A stretch of DNA of 64,000 bases from NCBI RefSeq assembly GCF_016756595.1, contig NZ_AP023257.1:6464001-6528000 (forward strand). Reading direction: 5' to 3'. The notes under the pieces are model-generated. The model was not told where the DNA came from, did no database searches, and worked only from the letters and a program-made list of their open reading frames with translations. Source of the stretch: Mesorhizobium sp. L-2-11 (GTDB taxonomy: Bacteria > Pseudomonadota > Alphaproteobacteria > Rhizobiales > Rhizobiaceae). The position numbers and the translations under genes are program-made. Numbering within the stretch: the first letter of the stretch is position 1; every line of letters starts with the position of its first letter. Below are positions 41,278 to 50,545 of the stretch, in pieces.

Positions 41278-42728
41278 GAGCCGCTTTCGTCGCCGCCGCC
41301 GACCGGGCTTGATTGGCATCGAAGACGCACGCGCTTTTCCCGGCGACGTCGCGCGGAGGACGGGATGTTCAGCGCCTCACGATATTTCGCAACGGTGCGG
41401 CGAGCAATGTCGATCCCGGTTTCCTTGAGCCGGGTGGCAATGTCGTCGTCTGAAAGCACTTCGTTGGGCGATTCCACGGCAACCATCGCCTTGATTTGAT
41501 GGCGAACAGCTTCGGCGGAGTACGCGTCGCCGCCTTCGGAGGAGCCGATCGCGACAGTGAAAAAATACTTCAGTTCGAACACGCCGCGCGGGGTCAGCAT
41601 GTACTTGTTCGACGTTACCCGGCTTACCGTCGACTGGTGCACGTTGATCGCATCCGCGACAGTTCTGAGATTGAGAGGCCGCAGGTGGGCGACCCCATGT
41701 TCAAAAAAGGCGTCCTGCTGGCGGATGATTTCAGCCGCTACCTTGAGGATCGTCTTGGCGCGCTGATCAAGGCTGCGGATTAGCCAGTTCGCGTTTTGGA
41801 GGCATTCGTTGAGAAATGACTGATCTTTCGAATTTTGAGCGCTTAGGCGGGAGACCTGGGCAAAATAGTTTTGGTTCATCAGCAGCCTAGGCAGCGTGTC
41901 TGGATTGAGTTCGATTTGCCACCCACCTCCGGGAGAGGGCTGGACCAAGACGTCGGGAATGATCGATTCAGGCCCTCCGGATTGGAATCGGTTTCCGGGC
42001 TTGGGATCGAGCGCGCGGATTTCGTGCAACATTTCGAGAAGGTCGTCTTCATCGACACCGCAATGGCGCTTCAATGTTTGAAAATCGCGTCGCGCCAGCG
42101 CTTCAAGATTGGCGACCAGCGCTGCCATTGCCGGGTCGAACCTGTCTAGCTGCCGCAATTGTATCTCAAGGCATTCGCTGAGAGTTCGCGCAAAAATACC
42201 CGGTGGATCGAACTGCTGCAAGGTTCCGAGAACCCGTTCCACAACAGCCTCCCGGACATTCAGGCTGCGGGCCAGTTCCGAAAGGTTCACCGGAAGGTAT
42301 CCGGTGTCTTCCAGATGACCGGCAAGCTCGCCAGCTATTCGCCGCTCCAGCGGCGCGAATGCGCTGAGAGCGATCTGACGAGCGACATGGTCGTGCAATG
42401 TTTCGATGGACGTCCAGGAATCTTCGAACGCATGGTTTCCCCCCGGTTGGACATTGTTTTTGCCGCGGATTGATTTCCACTGCGAGGCCCGATCCGATAT
42501 TCCGCCCGTGGTCGGCCCGATGCGCGGGTTCCCGGCCGAAATCGACGGAATGTCCTTCGGCGCCCGGTTTGAGGCCCGTTCCAGAAAGGGGTTCTTCTCG
42601 ATTTCCTGCTCGACGAACTGATGCAGTTCGGGATGCGCCAGTTGCAACAGGCGAATGGATTCCATCATTTGCGGCGTCAAAACCAACGATTGCTTCTGAC
42701 GCTGAAGCAGGCTTGCTGAGGACTCCAT
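41274..42728 (-). CDS. rpoN2: RNA polymerase sigma-54 factor, symbiotic copy
   Basis: Sigma factor recognising -24/-12 promoters, required with NifA. 484 residues: N-terminal activator-contact region (LLQRQKQSLVLTPQMMESIRLLQLAHPELHQFVEQEI), an acidic/variable region II, core-binding part, and the C-terminal DNA-binding region with the RpoN box (ARRTVAKYRE, near residue 455). It follows prxS on the same strand with a 74-base gap. M. loti R7A carries an island rpoN2 essential for fixation in addition to a chromosomal rpoN1. Confidence 0.96.
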   Translation of the reverse strand: MESSASLLQRQKQSLVLTPQMMESIRLLQLAHPELHQFVEQEIEKNPFLERASNRAPKDIPSISAGNPRIGPTTGGISDRASQWKSIRGKNNVQPGGNHAFEDSWTSIETLHDHVARQIALSAFAPLERRIAGELAGHLEDTGYLPVNLSELARSLNVREAVVERVLGTLQQFDPPGIFARTLSECLEIQLRQLDRFDPAMAALVANLEALARRDFQTLKRHCGVDEDDLLEMLHEIRALDPKPGNRFQSGGPESIIPDVLVQPSPGGGWQIELNPDTLPRLLMNQNYFAQVSRLSAQNSKDQSFLNECLQNANWLIRSLDQRAKTILKVAAEIIRQQDAFFEHGVAHLRPLNLRTVADAINVHQSTVSRVTSNKYMLTPRGVFELKYFFTVAIGSSEGGDAYSAEAVRHQIKAMVAVESPNEVLSDDDIATRLKETGIDIARRTVAKYREALNIPSSARRRREKRVRLRCQSSPVGGGDESGS

Positions 42729-42802
42729 GGCTAGCGTGAAACTCCTACCGAGCGACCCTTCGCCTTGTGCAAGGGGATTTTCGAGACGTTGACTCGTCTA
42801 GA

Positions 42803-43351
42803 TCATGCAGCCGTCACGGCTTTGGCGGCTCTCAACGTTTCAAGGACGTTCTGCGGCGACGATACGCCATAGGGATCGGCCTCGCAGTTGTCGCAGAAAC
42901 CGTCCTCCTCGAAGCACTGCTCCACTACGCCATTGTTGATCACGGCAGCGTAGCGCCAGGAGCGCATGCCGAAGCCGAGATTGTCCTTGGCAACCAGCAT
43001 GCCCATCTTGCGGGTGAACTCGCCCGAGCCGTCTGGGATGAGCTGGACTTTCTGCAGCCCCAGGGCCTTGCCCCAGGCATTCATGACGAAGGCATCGTTG
43101 ACGGAAACGCAGTAGATCGCGTCAATTCCCTCCTTCTCGAACTCGTCGTAGAGCATTTCGAAATCGGGCAACTGCAAGGTCGAGCAGGTCGGGGTGAAGG
43201 CACCGGGCAGCGAGAACAGGATGATGCGCTTGCCGCGGAAATAGTCGTCGGATGTCTTGTCTTCCCAGCGGTACGGGTTTGGCCCCTCGATGGAGTCATC
43301 GCGAACACGCGTGCGAAAGGTGACGAAAGGAACCTTTTTTTTGACGGTCAT
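42803..43351 (-). CDS. prxS: Atypical 2-Cys peroxiredoxin (PrxS type)
   Basis: Thiol peroxidase of the Prx5 group. ATG 43351 (MTVKKKVPFVTFRTRV) follows AGGAG and gives 182 residues; the frame is open upstream but without coding character. The peroxidatic cysteine lies in GAFTPTCSTLQLP (about residue 56); FEEDGFCDNCEADPYGVSS near the C terminus holds further cysteines. It precedes rpoN2, the prxS-rpoN2 arrangement known from Rhizobium etli, and probably protects bacteroids from peroxides. Confidence 0.92.
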   Translation of the reverse strand: MTVKKKVPFVTFRTRVRDDSIEGPNPYRWEDKTSDDYFRGKRIILFSLPGAFTPTCSTLQLPDFEMLYDEFEKEGIDAIYCVSVNDAFVMNAWGKALGLQKVQLIPDGSGEFTRKMGMLVAKDNLGFGMRSWRYAAVINNGVVEQCFEEDGFCDNCEADPYGVSSPQNVLETLRAAKAVTAA

Positions 43352-44100
43352 CAATGTGCTCCTGGAGGAAAACTGGTGCGCTGCTTTTTCGGTTGAAACT
43401 GACACGGCATCGACCTCGGCCGGCAATTCGGCCGGGCGCCGCGCGTTTTGTGTCGGCCTTGGATCAGCCATGGCAAAACCGCTCGCAAGCACGGGCGTCT
43501 GAAGAAACGAGCTCTCGATTTGCCGCGGCAACGAGAACGGTACGCGCTTGTACGGGGCGTCGCGATGTCAGCAATGGTCTTACTCCTGGCCACCTTGTGA
43601 TGGGTTCTGCCGAGTACGACGCAAGCGCCATGCCATTTGATTTTAGGCTTGGGTTCACACTGTTTTTTGCAGCGACCCTCTTTGCCTTGAGCGGCCAGAA
43701 CCATGCCTTCGCCGAGACCGAGCGCGCCCATAATCACCAGATCGTGGGCTCTGGGCGGAGGGGATCCCCTTTATGGGTATCAAGCCGCGACCCTCTTTGT
43801 CCGAAGCTGGACAAAAATGTCGGAAGTCGGACCGGAGGGTCGCCGGGTCCGGGTCGCCGGCGCGGCGAACACGTGGCTCGTATTCGAAGCGAAAATCTGG
43901 GCTCAAACTCGGAACGAGGGACAGGAGTCGATCGGGGTTAACCTGACGAGGGTCCCTATGGCCTCCGTTCTCAGGATTGAGACGGCTGACAGGCCCACGC
44001 GCTTCGCCCTATCGACGCTCGCGAGACCGCTTCGAAATCGACAACGGGTACAAAAAAGCCAGCACGTCCATTAGCAAGCTGGCCATGTGATCTTTCTGAA
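43352..44100. other. Region upstream of prxS with duplicated NifA-site element and truncated secreted frame
   Basis: No complete gene is evident. A plus-strand frame from 43631 begins MPFDFRLGFTLFFAATLFAL and AETERAH, a clear signal peptide, but degenerates within 45 codons into low-complexity sequence, so it looks truncated. At 43798-43813 TGT-CCGAAGCTGG-ACA fits a NifA site; this block (43741-43860) resembles 50400-50495 before the phosphonate operon. No matching sigma-54 element is seen next to it. I found no convincing prxS promoter. Confidence 0.45.
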
Positions 44101-44198
44101 CCGCGCTTGCGTGAGGCGGGCACGGTCCCAAGGTGATGGAAAAAGCCGCCTTGTGCTCTCGGAGCATTTTGAAGCTGCCGCGACTTTGCTGTCGGGTT

Positions 44199-44308
44199 TG
44201 TCATGTCCGGGACAGCCAGGCTTGCGGCTGCGCATTCGTTCAAGCTGTTGAATGATATGTAGAAAATCTCCTGCAGGGCTCTTTCCGCGCCGTTGGCACG
44301 ACTTTTGA
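44199..44308 (+). promoter_or_regulatory. NifA-type promoter cassette 3 before the P450 cluster
   Basis: TGT-CATGTCCGGG-ACA (44199-44214) is followed by TTGGCACGACTTTTGA (44293-44308). The -24 half is perfect but the -12 reads TTGA rather than TTGC. Flanks and the leader up to an ATG at 44392 align with cassette 1, including AAGGAA and the first codons ATGTCAG. The P450 gene begins about 490 bases downstream. Confidence 0.55.
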
Positions 44309-44391
44309 AGCTCTCATGTGAGACGGCAGGAGATACCGACTGGCGTCCATTCGTGAGTGATATCGCGCTCAATGCAATGAAGGAAGACGAC

Positions 44392-44784
44392 ATGTCAGGT
44401 CAGCGTCAGTTCAGATTCTATCCGAAACGGGCATTGCCCGCGGAATGCAATATCGACCGGCGTGACTGGCGTCACCGTCACAACCGCCCGGCACCGGCCA
44501 ATGGCCACCGATCGATCTGCAGATACGGTTCGACCAGAATGTGCTTGCTCCTGCCCTCTCGCCGGCGCTTGAGGAGACCGGCGAGCACTTCGGCGGCCAA
44601 CCGGTCTTTCGCGTGCCGCGCTGCGGATATCCTCGCAGAGATGATCGACCCCGAACCGCTGTGGAGCAAGAGCTTCATTCCGGTTCGCCGTTCGAAGCTG
44701 GAAAACGCCGGGTCTCCGACGATTTCGCTCGTCGGCTCTCTAGATGACCAAGATGCCATGGTGCGCGGCCTGGTTAGTGGTTAG
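44392..44784 (+). pseudogene. Decayed nifQ copy behind promoter cassette 3
   Basis: An open frame starts at 44392 (MSGQRQFRF). In another frame, from about 44498, the sequence reads QWPPIDLQIRFDQNVLA and ALEETGEHFGGQ, which aligns with the NifQ N-terminal segment QWPPTDQAAAFDRHVLACVF; at DNA level CACC-GCCAATGGCC and the GTGCTTGC block are shared. Homology fades after about 44650. No intact product is expected, and the metal-binding end is absent. Confidence 0.6.
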
Positions 44785-44801
44785 ACGGCAGGAGAAATGC
44801 A

Positions 44802-46019
44802 ATGGCGATCAACCCGGTCCCAGATCATGTCCCGCCCGAAATGGTGAGAGACTTCAGCCTGTTCACATCGCCAGGCATGCCACCAACGCCCAACGGGGAT
44901 CCACACGCAGCCGTCGCTTGCGCCCATGACGGGCCTCCGATCTTCTATTCCCCCTACAACACGCAAGATGGCCGGGGCACCTGGGTCATCACCCGCGCCG
45001 CAGATCAGCGTAAGGTGCTGCAGGACACTGAAACTTTTTCCAGCCATCGCAGCATCTTCTCCTCCATACTGGGCGAAACCTGGCCGACGATCCCGCTTGA
45101 GCTCGATCCACCGGCCCATGGCGCATTTCGCTCACTGCTCAGTCCGCTGCTTTCGCCCAAGCGGGTGACGGCACTGGAACCGGCTGTCCGTGAGCGAGCG
45201 ATAGCCCTGATCGACCGGATCACCGCATCGGCCACGAGCTGCGACGTCATGAAGGATTTTGCCTTTCCGTTCACTGTCAGCATCTTCCTTCGGTTTCTGG
45301 GGTTGCCGGATCAGGGACTCGATACATTTGTCGGCTGGGCGAAAGATCTGCTCCACGGCGACGATGTGGAACGACCTGTGGCTGCCCGCAAGATTGTGGC
45401 TTTCATCGATGAACTTGCAACCAATCGCCGCAAGGATCCGGTCGACGATCTCATGACCTTCATCGTGCAGGCACAGATCGAGGGCCGCCGGCTAACCGAC
45501 GGGGAGATCCGTGGCATCGGCGTGCTTGTGTTCGTCGCGGGACTTGACACTGTCGCAGCAGCTATTGGCTTTGACCTGGCTTATCTAGCGCGCAACCTCA
45601 AGGATCAGGAACTGCTGCGCAGCGAACCGGCCCGCATCCTGCTCGCAACCGAAGAGTTGCTGCGGGCCTATCCGCCCATTCAGTTGATCCGCGTGGCTAC
45701 GAAAGATATCGACTTCGAAGGCGCGCCGATCCGAAAGGGGGACTATGTTTCGTGCGCCACGATGATTGCAAATCGCGACCCGGAGGAATTCGAATCCCCC
45801 AACACGGTCGATCTGGCGCGAGATCACAACCGCCACGCCGCCTTTGGCTATGGTCCCCACCGTTGCCTTGGCTCACACCTTGCCCGGCGCGAGATTGTCA
45901 TTGGCCTGGAGGAATGGCTGGCGCGCATACCGACCTTCCGGATCAAGGAGGGTACAGCGCCCATCACCTGTGGCGGCCATGTGTTCGGGATCGAAAATCT
46001 GATCCTGGACTGGTCATGA
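44802..46019 (+). CDS. Cytochrome P450 (CYP127-like)
   Basis: Soluble bacterial P450 of 405 residues, starting at ATG 44802 after AGGAGAAA. Seen: I-helix oxygen-binding segment VFVAGLDTVAAAIG (about 244), the ExxR motif EELLR (about 284), and the heme-ligand loop FGYGPHRCLGSH with cysteine near residue 354. A dedicated ferredoxin follows 38 bases downstream. From memory the set P450-ferredoxin-SnoaL-SDR-luciferase resembles the y4v genes of NGR234 (CYP127A). The substrate is unknown. Confidence 0.93.
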   Translation: MAINPVPDHVPPEMVRDFSLFTSPGMPPTPNGDPHAAVACAHDGPPIFYSPYNTQDGRGTWVITRAADQRKVLQDTETFSSHRSIFSSILGETWPTIPLELDPPAHGAFRSLLSPLLSPKRVTALEPAVRERAIALIDRITASATSCDVMKDFAFPFTVSIFLRFLGLPDQGLDTFVGWAKDLLHGDDVERPVAARKIVAFIDELATNRRKDPVDDLMTFIVQAQIEGRRLTDGEIRGIGVLVFVAGLDTVAAAIGFDLAYLARNLKDQELLRSEPARILLATEELLRAYPPIQLIRVATKDIDFEGAPIRKGDYVSCATMIANRDPEEFESPNTVDLARDHNRHAAFGYGPHRCLGSHLARREIVIGLEEWLARIPTFRIKEGTAPITCGGHVFGIENLILDWS

Positions 46020-46057
46020 CCATCGCCGAGCCATGCCAAGACAATGGAGGCAGCGCT

Positions 46058-46303
46058 ATGCGCATTATCGTCCACAATGCCAAATGCCAGGGTCACGCGC
46101 GATGCTGGGCGCAAGCGCCGGACATCTTCAAGCTTGATGACAATGGCTACATCCTGCCCGGTGACATTCAGGTTGCGGAGGGGGAGCAACTGCTTGCGTC
46201 ACAAGGCGCGCGATCCTGCCCCGAACGTGCGCTGGAAGTCGATCGCACCTCGGCAGCGCGGTTCGAACCAGCCGCCATGCAACCAAGAACTGGGGAAGCT
46301 TAG
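46058..46303 (+). CDS. [3Fe-4S]-type ferredoxin, partner of the P450
   Basis: An 81-residue ferredoxin (MRIIVHNAKCQGHARC...) with the pattern C-X5-C (CQGHARC) and a later CP (SCPERAL), typical of the 3Fe-4S or 4Fe-4S ferredoxins that reduce bacterial P450s. The ATG at 46058 follows GGAGG. The 38-base distance from the P450 stop indicates co-transcription. Confidence 0.9.
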   Translation: MRIIVHNAKCQGHARCWAQAPDIFKLDDNGYILPGDIQVAEGEQLLASQGARSCPERALEVDRTSAARFEPAAMQPRTGEA

Positions 46304-46514
46304 GTGGAATCGACGAGACGTGGCCCCACACCGCAAAGCAAGATGTCCGGCCGCTTCCCTGCCAACCTCCTCTCCGGCATCGAGACCTCAATGACACGCA
46401 CGCGACACGTGAAGTTCGTCTCCGTTCTGGCTTCTTCAGTTGCCGATCGGTTCGACCTTGCACGCACCTAGAGGCACGAAACGCCTCTTCCAATCTCAAA
46501 TTTGCGACAGAGCG

Positions 46515-47054
46515 ATGGGCCAGGCAAAAATCACCGAACTGCGCGACCGCGAGGCGATCCGCGACTGCCTTTATCGGTACTGCCGCGGCATAGACCGCGC
46601 GGATGAGGCTGCGCTGCGCAGTGCATATTGGCCCGATGCGCATGACAATCACGGTGCCTATCGCGGCTCAGCCGAGGGCTTCTTTGAGTTTGCGCTTGGT
46701 CTCTTCAAAACCGGACCGCGCTTAATCCACCAGATCACGAACGTCTTGATCGAATTCATCGACCCGTCGGAGGCCGTGGTCGAAAGCTATTTCACCGCGC
46801 TGCAACGCGGACCAGACAATGACGGAGAAGCACGCCAGGTGCTTCTCTGCGGCCGTTACTGCGATCTTTTTCAGAAGAGGGAAGGGGCGTGGCGCATTGC
46901 CGAACGGACCGTCGTTTACGATTGGCTCGAAGAGCAGACCCCACCAGCGGTCCCCGAGGCAGAACGGTTCGGCTTGCGGCAACCGATCGGAGCAGCGCAT
47001 CCCAATGACCCGGTTTACGCGCTCAGGAAGCGCCGCAGCTCGTCATCAAAATGA
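46515..47054 (+). CDS. SnoaL/NTF2-like protein
   Basis: A 179-residue protein with the NTF2-like pattern: [86 protein letters not shown]. This is the SnoaL_4 type, seen in isomerases, dehydratases or hydroxylase-related enzymes acting on small organic molecules. It lies 211 bases after the ferredoxin, in the same direction. The role in the pathway is not known. Confidence 0.85.
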   Translation: MGQAKITELRDREAIRDCLYRYCRGIDRADEAALRSAYWPDAHDNHGAYRGSAEGFFEFALGLFKTGPRLIHQITNVLIEFIDPSEAVVESYFTALQRGPDNDGEARQVLLCGRYCDLFQKREGAWRIAERTVVYDWLEEQTPPAVPEAERFGLRQPIGAAHPNDPVYALRKRRSSSSK

Positions 47055-47237
47055 AAATGCCATGCATGTCACCACAATGCTTTCCAAGGCTCCCAATTGC
47101 GGAGCCGCGTCGCGGGAGCGGTCGCGGAACGCAACACGTCTACCCGGTATGGAAACTCGCCGTCACCAGGACGTCCGCGACCGGTCTTGCGGCTGACTCG
47201 CGTCGATATCTCTGACGCTGGCTGCGGAGAGGTTCAT

Positions 47238-48878
47238 ATGAAGCAGGCAGGACGGGTCGTCATCATAACGGGAGCGGCAGGCGGAATCGGCCGTGCGCTG
47301 GTCGAGATCGTTGCCGCCGATGGAGACATCGTCGTTGCGGTGGACCTTCCTGGCAGCGGCGTTCTTGAACTGGCCGGCGGTCTCGGCCATCCGCATCTGG
47401 GCCTCGAATGCGATGTCTCACGAGAAGAGGACATTGTCGCCCTATACGGCCGCATCGAAGCGCAGTTCGCGAAAATCGATGTTCTCGTCAACAACGCGGC
47501 GATAGGACCCGCCATGGCTGCGACTATCGACACCGGTTTCGAGGCCTTCCGACGCGTGCTGGCAACAAATCTGATCGGGCCTTTCATCATGGCCGGCGAA
47601 GCGGCGAGGCGCATGCAGCCCGGCGCTGCCATTGTCAACGTCGCTTCGCTGGCGGGCGTGCTCGGCAATCCCAAGCGCAACGCCTATGCCAGCTCGAAGG
47701 CAGGCTTGATCGCTCTCACGAGATCGCTTGCATGCGAGTGGGCCTCGCGCGGCATCCGCGTAACGGCGGTAGCGCCAGGATACGTGCGCACGCCGATGGT
47801 GGCGGAACTGGAACGTGCGGGCAAGATGGACCTCGCGGCCGTGCGCCGCCGCGTGCCCATGGGGCGAATGGCGCGCCCCGACGAGATCGCTCGGGCCGTG
47901 CGTTTTTTGGCCAGCGCACAGACGGGCTACATCACAGGATCGGTGCTGACGGTCGACGGCGGTTGGATGTCGTTCAACCAGCCGGGCGACGCGCACCCGC
48001 CGGTCGACGAGACGCCTCGAGCCGAACTCTTCCGGCCGGCCGAACGAACTGGCGCGCGCACAGTGGTCGTGACGGGCGGCGCGAACGGTATAGGCGCCGC
48101 CGTCGTTCGCCGCTTTGCCGCGAACTCCGACACAGTCGTGATTGCTGATAAAGATGGTGCTGGGGCGGCAGAACTCGCTGATTTGCTGGGCGGCAGGCAC
48201 GTGGCGAAATCCGTCGACTTGGCGGTCGAGAGCGACGTGGTGGCGCTGTTCGAGGAAATACGGGGGCGCTTCGGTCGCATCGAGGTCCTCGTCAACTGTG
48301 CTGCTATTGCCGATACGTTTGTGCGAGGGATCGAAATCCCGCAACAGATCGAGCGGGTGCTGGACGTCAATCTCACCGGCACCTTCACCTGCGCGCGCGA
48401 GGCGATCAAGTCGATGGACGCCGGCGGCGTAATCCTCAATCTTGGATCGATCAATAGTTTCCTGCCCTTCGTGCCGCGCCATGCCTATGGGGCGTCCAGG
48501 GCGGGTATGAACATTCTGACCCGGTGCATGGCGGCCGAACTCGGGTCGGTCGGCATCCGAACGGCCACCGTCGCTCTTGGCTATATCCGTACGCCTGACA
48601 TTGCTCAGTTGGTCGAGTCCGGCTGCATCGATTCCGTAGCGATCAAACGGCGCATCCCGATGGGGCGGATGGGAGAGCCCGAAGACGTCGCCGAGGCAGT
48701 GTTCTTTCTGGCCTCGCCTGATGCCTCATACGTAAACGGCTCGACCCTCTACGTGGACGGCGGCTTGACCTCGTTGGCTGACGCGCGAAACGCCCAGCCA
48801 ACCGATCAAGAAAATCCAACGGAATGTTCGCCGGCGACGGGTTGCGGTTCGTCGAAGCCGACGAGGTTCGAGGATTGA
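47238..48878 (+). CDS. Tandem short-chain dehydrogenase/reductase (two SDR domains fused)
   Basis: A 546-residue fusion of two classical SDR domains. Domain 1 (about 1-245): TGAAGGIGRAL, NNAAIGPA, catalytic YASSKAG. Domain 2 (about 275-530): TGGANGIGAAV, NCAAIAD, catalytic YGASRAG, where the usual lysine is replaced by arginine (YxxxR), so the second active site may be impaired or altered. Each ends with a typical GS-L-VDGGW/LT segment. The ATG at 47238 follows GGAGAGG. NGR234 y4vI has the same double layout. Confidence 0.9.
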   Translation: MKQAGRVVIITGAAGGIGRALVEIVAADGDIVVAVDLPGSGVLELAGGLGHPHLGLECDVSREEDIVALYGRIEAQFAKIDVLVNNAAIGPAMAATIDTGFEAFRRVLATNLIGPFIMAGEAARRMQPGAAIVNVASLAGVLGNPKRNAYASSKAGLIALTRSLACEWASRGIRVTAVAPGYVRTPMVAELERAGKMDLAAVRRRVPMGRMARPDEIARAVRFLASAQTGYITGSVLTVDGGWMSFNQPGDAHPPVDETPRAELFRPAERTGARTVVVTGGANGIGAAVVRRFAANSDTVVIADKDGAGAAELADLLGGRHVAKSVDLAVESDVVALFEEIRGRFGRIEVLVNCAAIADTFVRGIEIPQQIERVLDVNLTGTFTCAREAIKSMDAGGVILNLGSINSFLPFVPRHAYGASRAGMNILTRCMAAELGSVGIRTATVALGYIRTPDIAQLVESGCIDSVAIKRRIPMGRMGEPEDVAEAVFFLASPDASYVNGSTLYVDGGLTSLADARNAQPTDQENPTECSPATGCGSSKPTRFED

Positions 48879-49128
48879 GACTGCGGCTGCATGGAACGTG
48901 CCAAGCGCGGCTTGCCAAGTGATCGTCTTCATCGGTGACGGAAAACTCGTCATCAGGGTCGAATGACTAGCCAGGTTTTGGCGCTTGCCTGCGGCCGCCG
49001 AACGATAAGCGGCTTTGCGCAAGATCGTCGACTACGTCGTCGCCAGGCCGCATCGATACCGCGACCCACCCGCAATCGGCACAAGTCGAAGGCTTGATTG
49101 GCCACTTTGTGTAAACGAGGGACACGCC

Positions 49129-50172
49129 ATGGAATTCGCGACGTTCATCTTGGCGGCCCAGCGAGGCTATCATCAATCGTGCGACAGCGTCATCGGTAAC
49201 TCCATTGAACAGACAATCGCTTCGGAGCAGGCTGGCTTCAACACCGCTTGGTTCGCCGAGCACCACTTCAACAATTACAGCCTGGTTCCCTCGCCCTTGA
49301 TGATGGTGGCGCACTGTGCTGGCCTTACGAGCACCATTCGCCTTGGCACCGGTGTGTGTGTGCTGCCGCTATATCAACCGCAGCGCCTGCTCTCCGAGAT
49401 CGGCTTTGCCGAGATCGTTTCGAACGGCCGCCTCGAACTCGGCGTCGGCTCGGGATACCAGCAGTTCGAGTTCGAGCGCTTCGGCGTCGATGTCGATCAG
49501 GCGCCGGCCGTGTTTGCGGAATACCTGGATATCCTTCTCAAGGGCCTTAACCAGAAGGTCTTCGAGCACAATGGCCAGTATGAGAAGATACCTTTAACGG
49601 CGATTTCGCTGCGCACCATCCAAAGGCCAGCCCCACCGATCTGGATCGCCTGCGGGTCCGCGCGAAGCATGTGCCGGGCCTATCGTGAGGGCCACAATCT
49701 TTTCGTCACGGCGTTCCACAACGGCTTGGAAAACTTAAGAACGCTGCGTGAGACCATCGAGGCAGCAGCGGCCTCGCGGGGTAAGGATGTCACCGCCGCC
49801 AAGATAGGGCTTCTGCGCTGCTGCTATGCCAGCGACGATCAGGCGGAGATCGACAGCTATCTCGACAACGCCCGCTTCCAGCGCCGGCTATCTGAAGCAC
49901 TTCATCAGCGCCGCCAGCAGAGCCGGGACGGCTATCTGCTGCAGGAAACACCGACGCAGCAGGATCTGTCGTTCGAGACCATGCGCCAGAACCTGCCGAT
50001 CGGCAGCGTAAGTCGCGTCATCGATCGCCTGCTGGAAGAGATAAGTATCCTGAAGCCGGACCAGATCGCAATTCAGACCCAATTGGGAGATTTCGACCAA
50101 AAGACGATGCTACGCCAGATTGAGCTCTGGGGAGACAAGATCATCCCATCGATCAACAAGTCGCTTGGTTAG
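49129..50172 (+). CDS. Luciferase-like flavin monooxygenase
   Basis: Bacterial-luciferase-like monooxygenase of 347 residues (MEFATFILAAQRGYH), using reduced FMN and O2. Seen: EQAGFNTAWFAEHHFNNYS, RLGTGVCVLPLYQPQRLLSE, GRLELGVGSGYQQFEFERFGV and PPIWIACGSARSM. GAGGG precedes the ATG at 49129. It is the last gene of the P450 group; a 250-base gap separates it from the SDR. Confidence 0.9.
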   Translation: MEFATFILAAQRGYHQSCDSVIGNSIEQTIASEQAGFNTAWFAEHHFNNYSLVPSPLMMVAHCAGLTSTIRLGTGVCVLPLYQPQRLLSEIGFAEIVSNGRLELGVGSGYQQFEFERFGVDVDQAPAVFAEYLDILLKGLNQKVFEHNGQYEKIPLTAISLRTIQRPAPPIWIACGSARSMCRAYREGHNLFVTAFHNGLENLRTLRETIEAAAASRGKDVTAAKIGLLRCCYASDDQAEIDSYLDNARFQRRLSEALHQRRQQSRDGYLLQETPTQQDLSFETMRQNLPIGSVSRVIDRLLEEISILKPDQIAIQTQLGDFDQKTMLRQIELWGDKIIPSINKSLG

Positions 50173-50429
50173 GTCAAGGCTTGAAGTTCGGAACGGCCAC
50201 TGGGGGAGCTGAAATCTCGCATGCCGATGCTCGACACTTCGTCCATGAGGCATGGATAAATAATCAAGCCGACCGGCGATCACCGGGATCGAAGACCAAC
50301 GTCGTCCGTCCTTGCCTGCACGGACCGCCGGTCTTCCGCTCCCTGGCCATCTCGCTTGAGACCGTTGATCGGCAGCCTCGGAACGGCCGCCATGGCGTAG
50401 ACGAATAGCCACTCCCGCTACCCCTCTTG
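50173..50429. other. Gap between luciferase-like gene and the phosphonate promoter
   Basis: About 250 bases with only non-descript open frames on both strands. No gene, hairpin terminator or repeat is clear until the NifA-site block that starts near 50430. Confidence 0.35.
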
Positions 50430-50449
50430 TGTCCGAAGTTGGACGAGGA

Positions 50450-50545
50450 TGTCGGAAGCCCGACAAATGTCGAGAGGGGACCTGGCCCGCCGGTATGGAG
50501 AACTGGTGCGGCGCAGGTGGTTCGCCAATTCGGCACGCGCCTTGC
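50450..50545 (+). promoter_or_regulatory. NifA site and sigma-54 promoter of the phosphonate operon
   Basis: TGT-CGGAAGCCCG-ACA (50450-50465) is an exact NifA site with an added near-match just before it (TGT-N10-ACG, 50430-50445). About 66 bases on, CGGCACGCGCCTTGC (50531-50545) gives GG-N10-GC with TTGC at -12 and one mismatch in the -24 half (CGGCAC). It points to the PEP mutase gene, whose ATG is 134 bases downstream. Confidence 0.75.

Noticed and set aside
43352..43620. Possible sigma-54 promoter for prxS-rpoN2
   Set aside because: Several GG-N10-GC spacings occur by chance, but none has a TGGCAC-like half and no TGT-N10-ACA lies at a normal distance.
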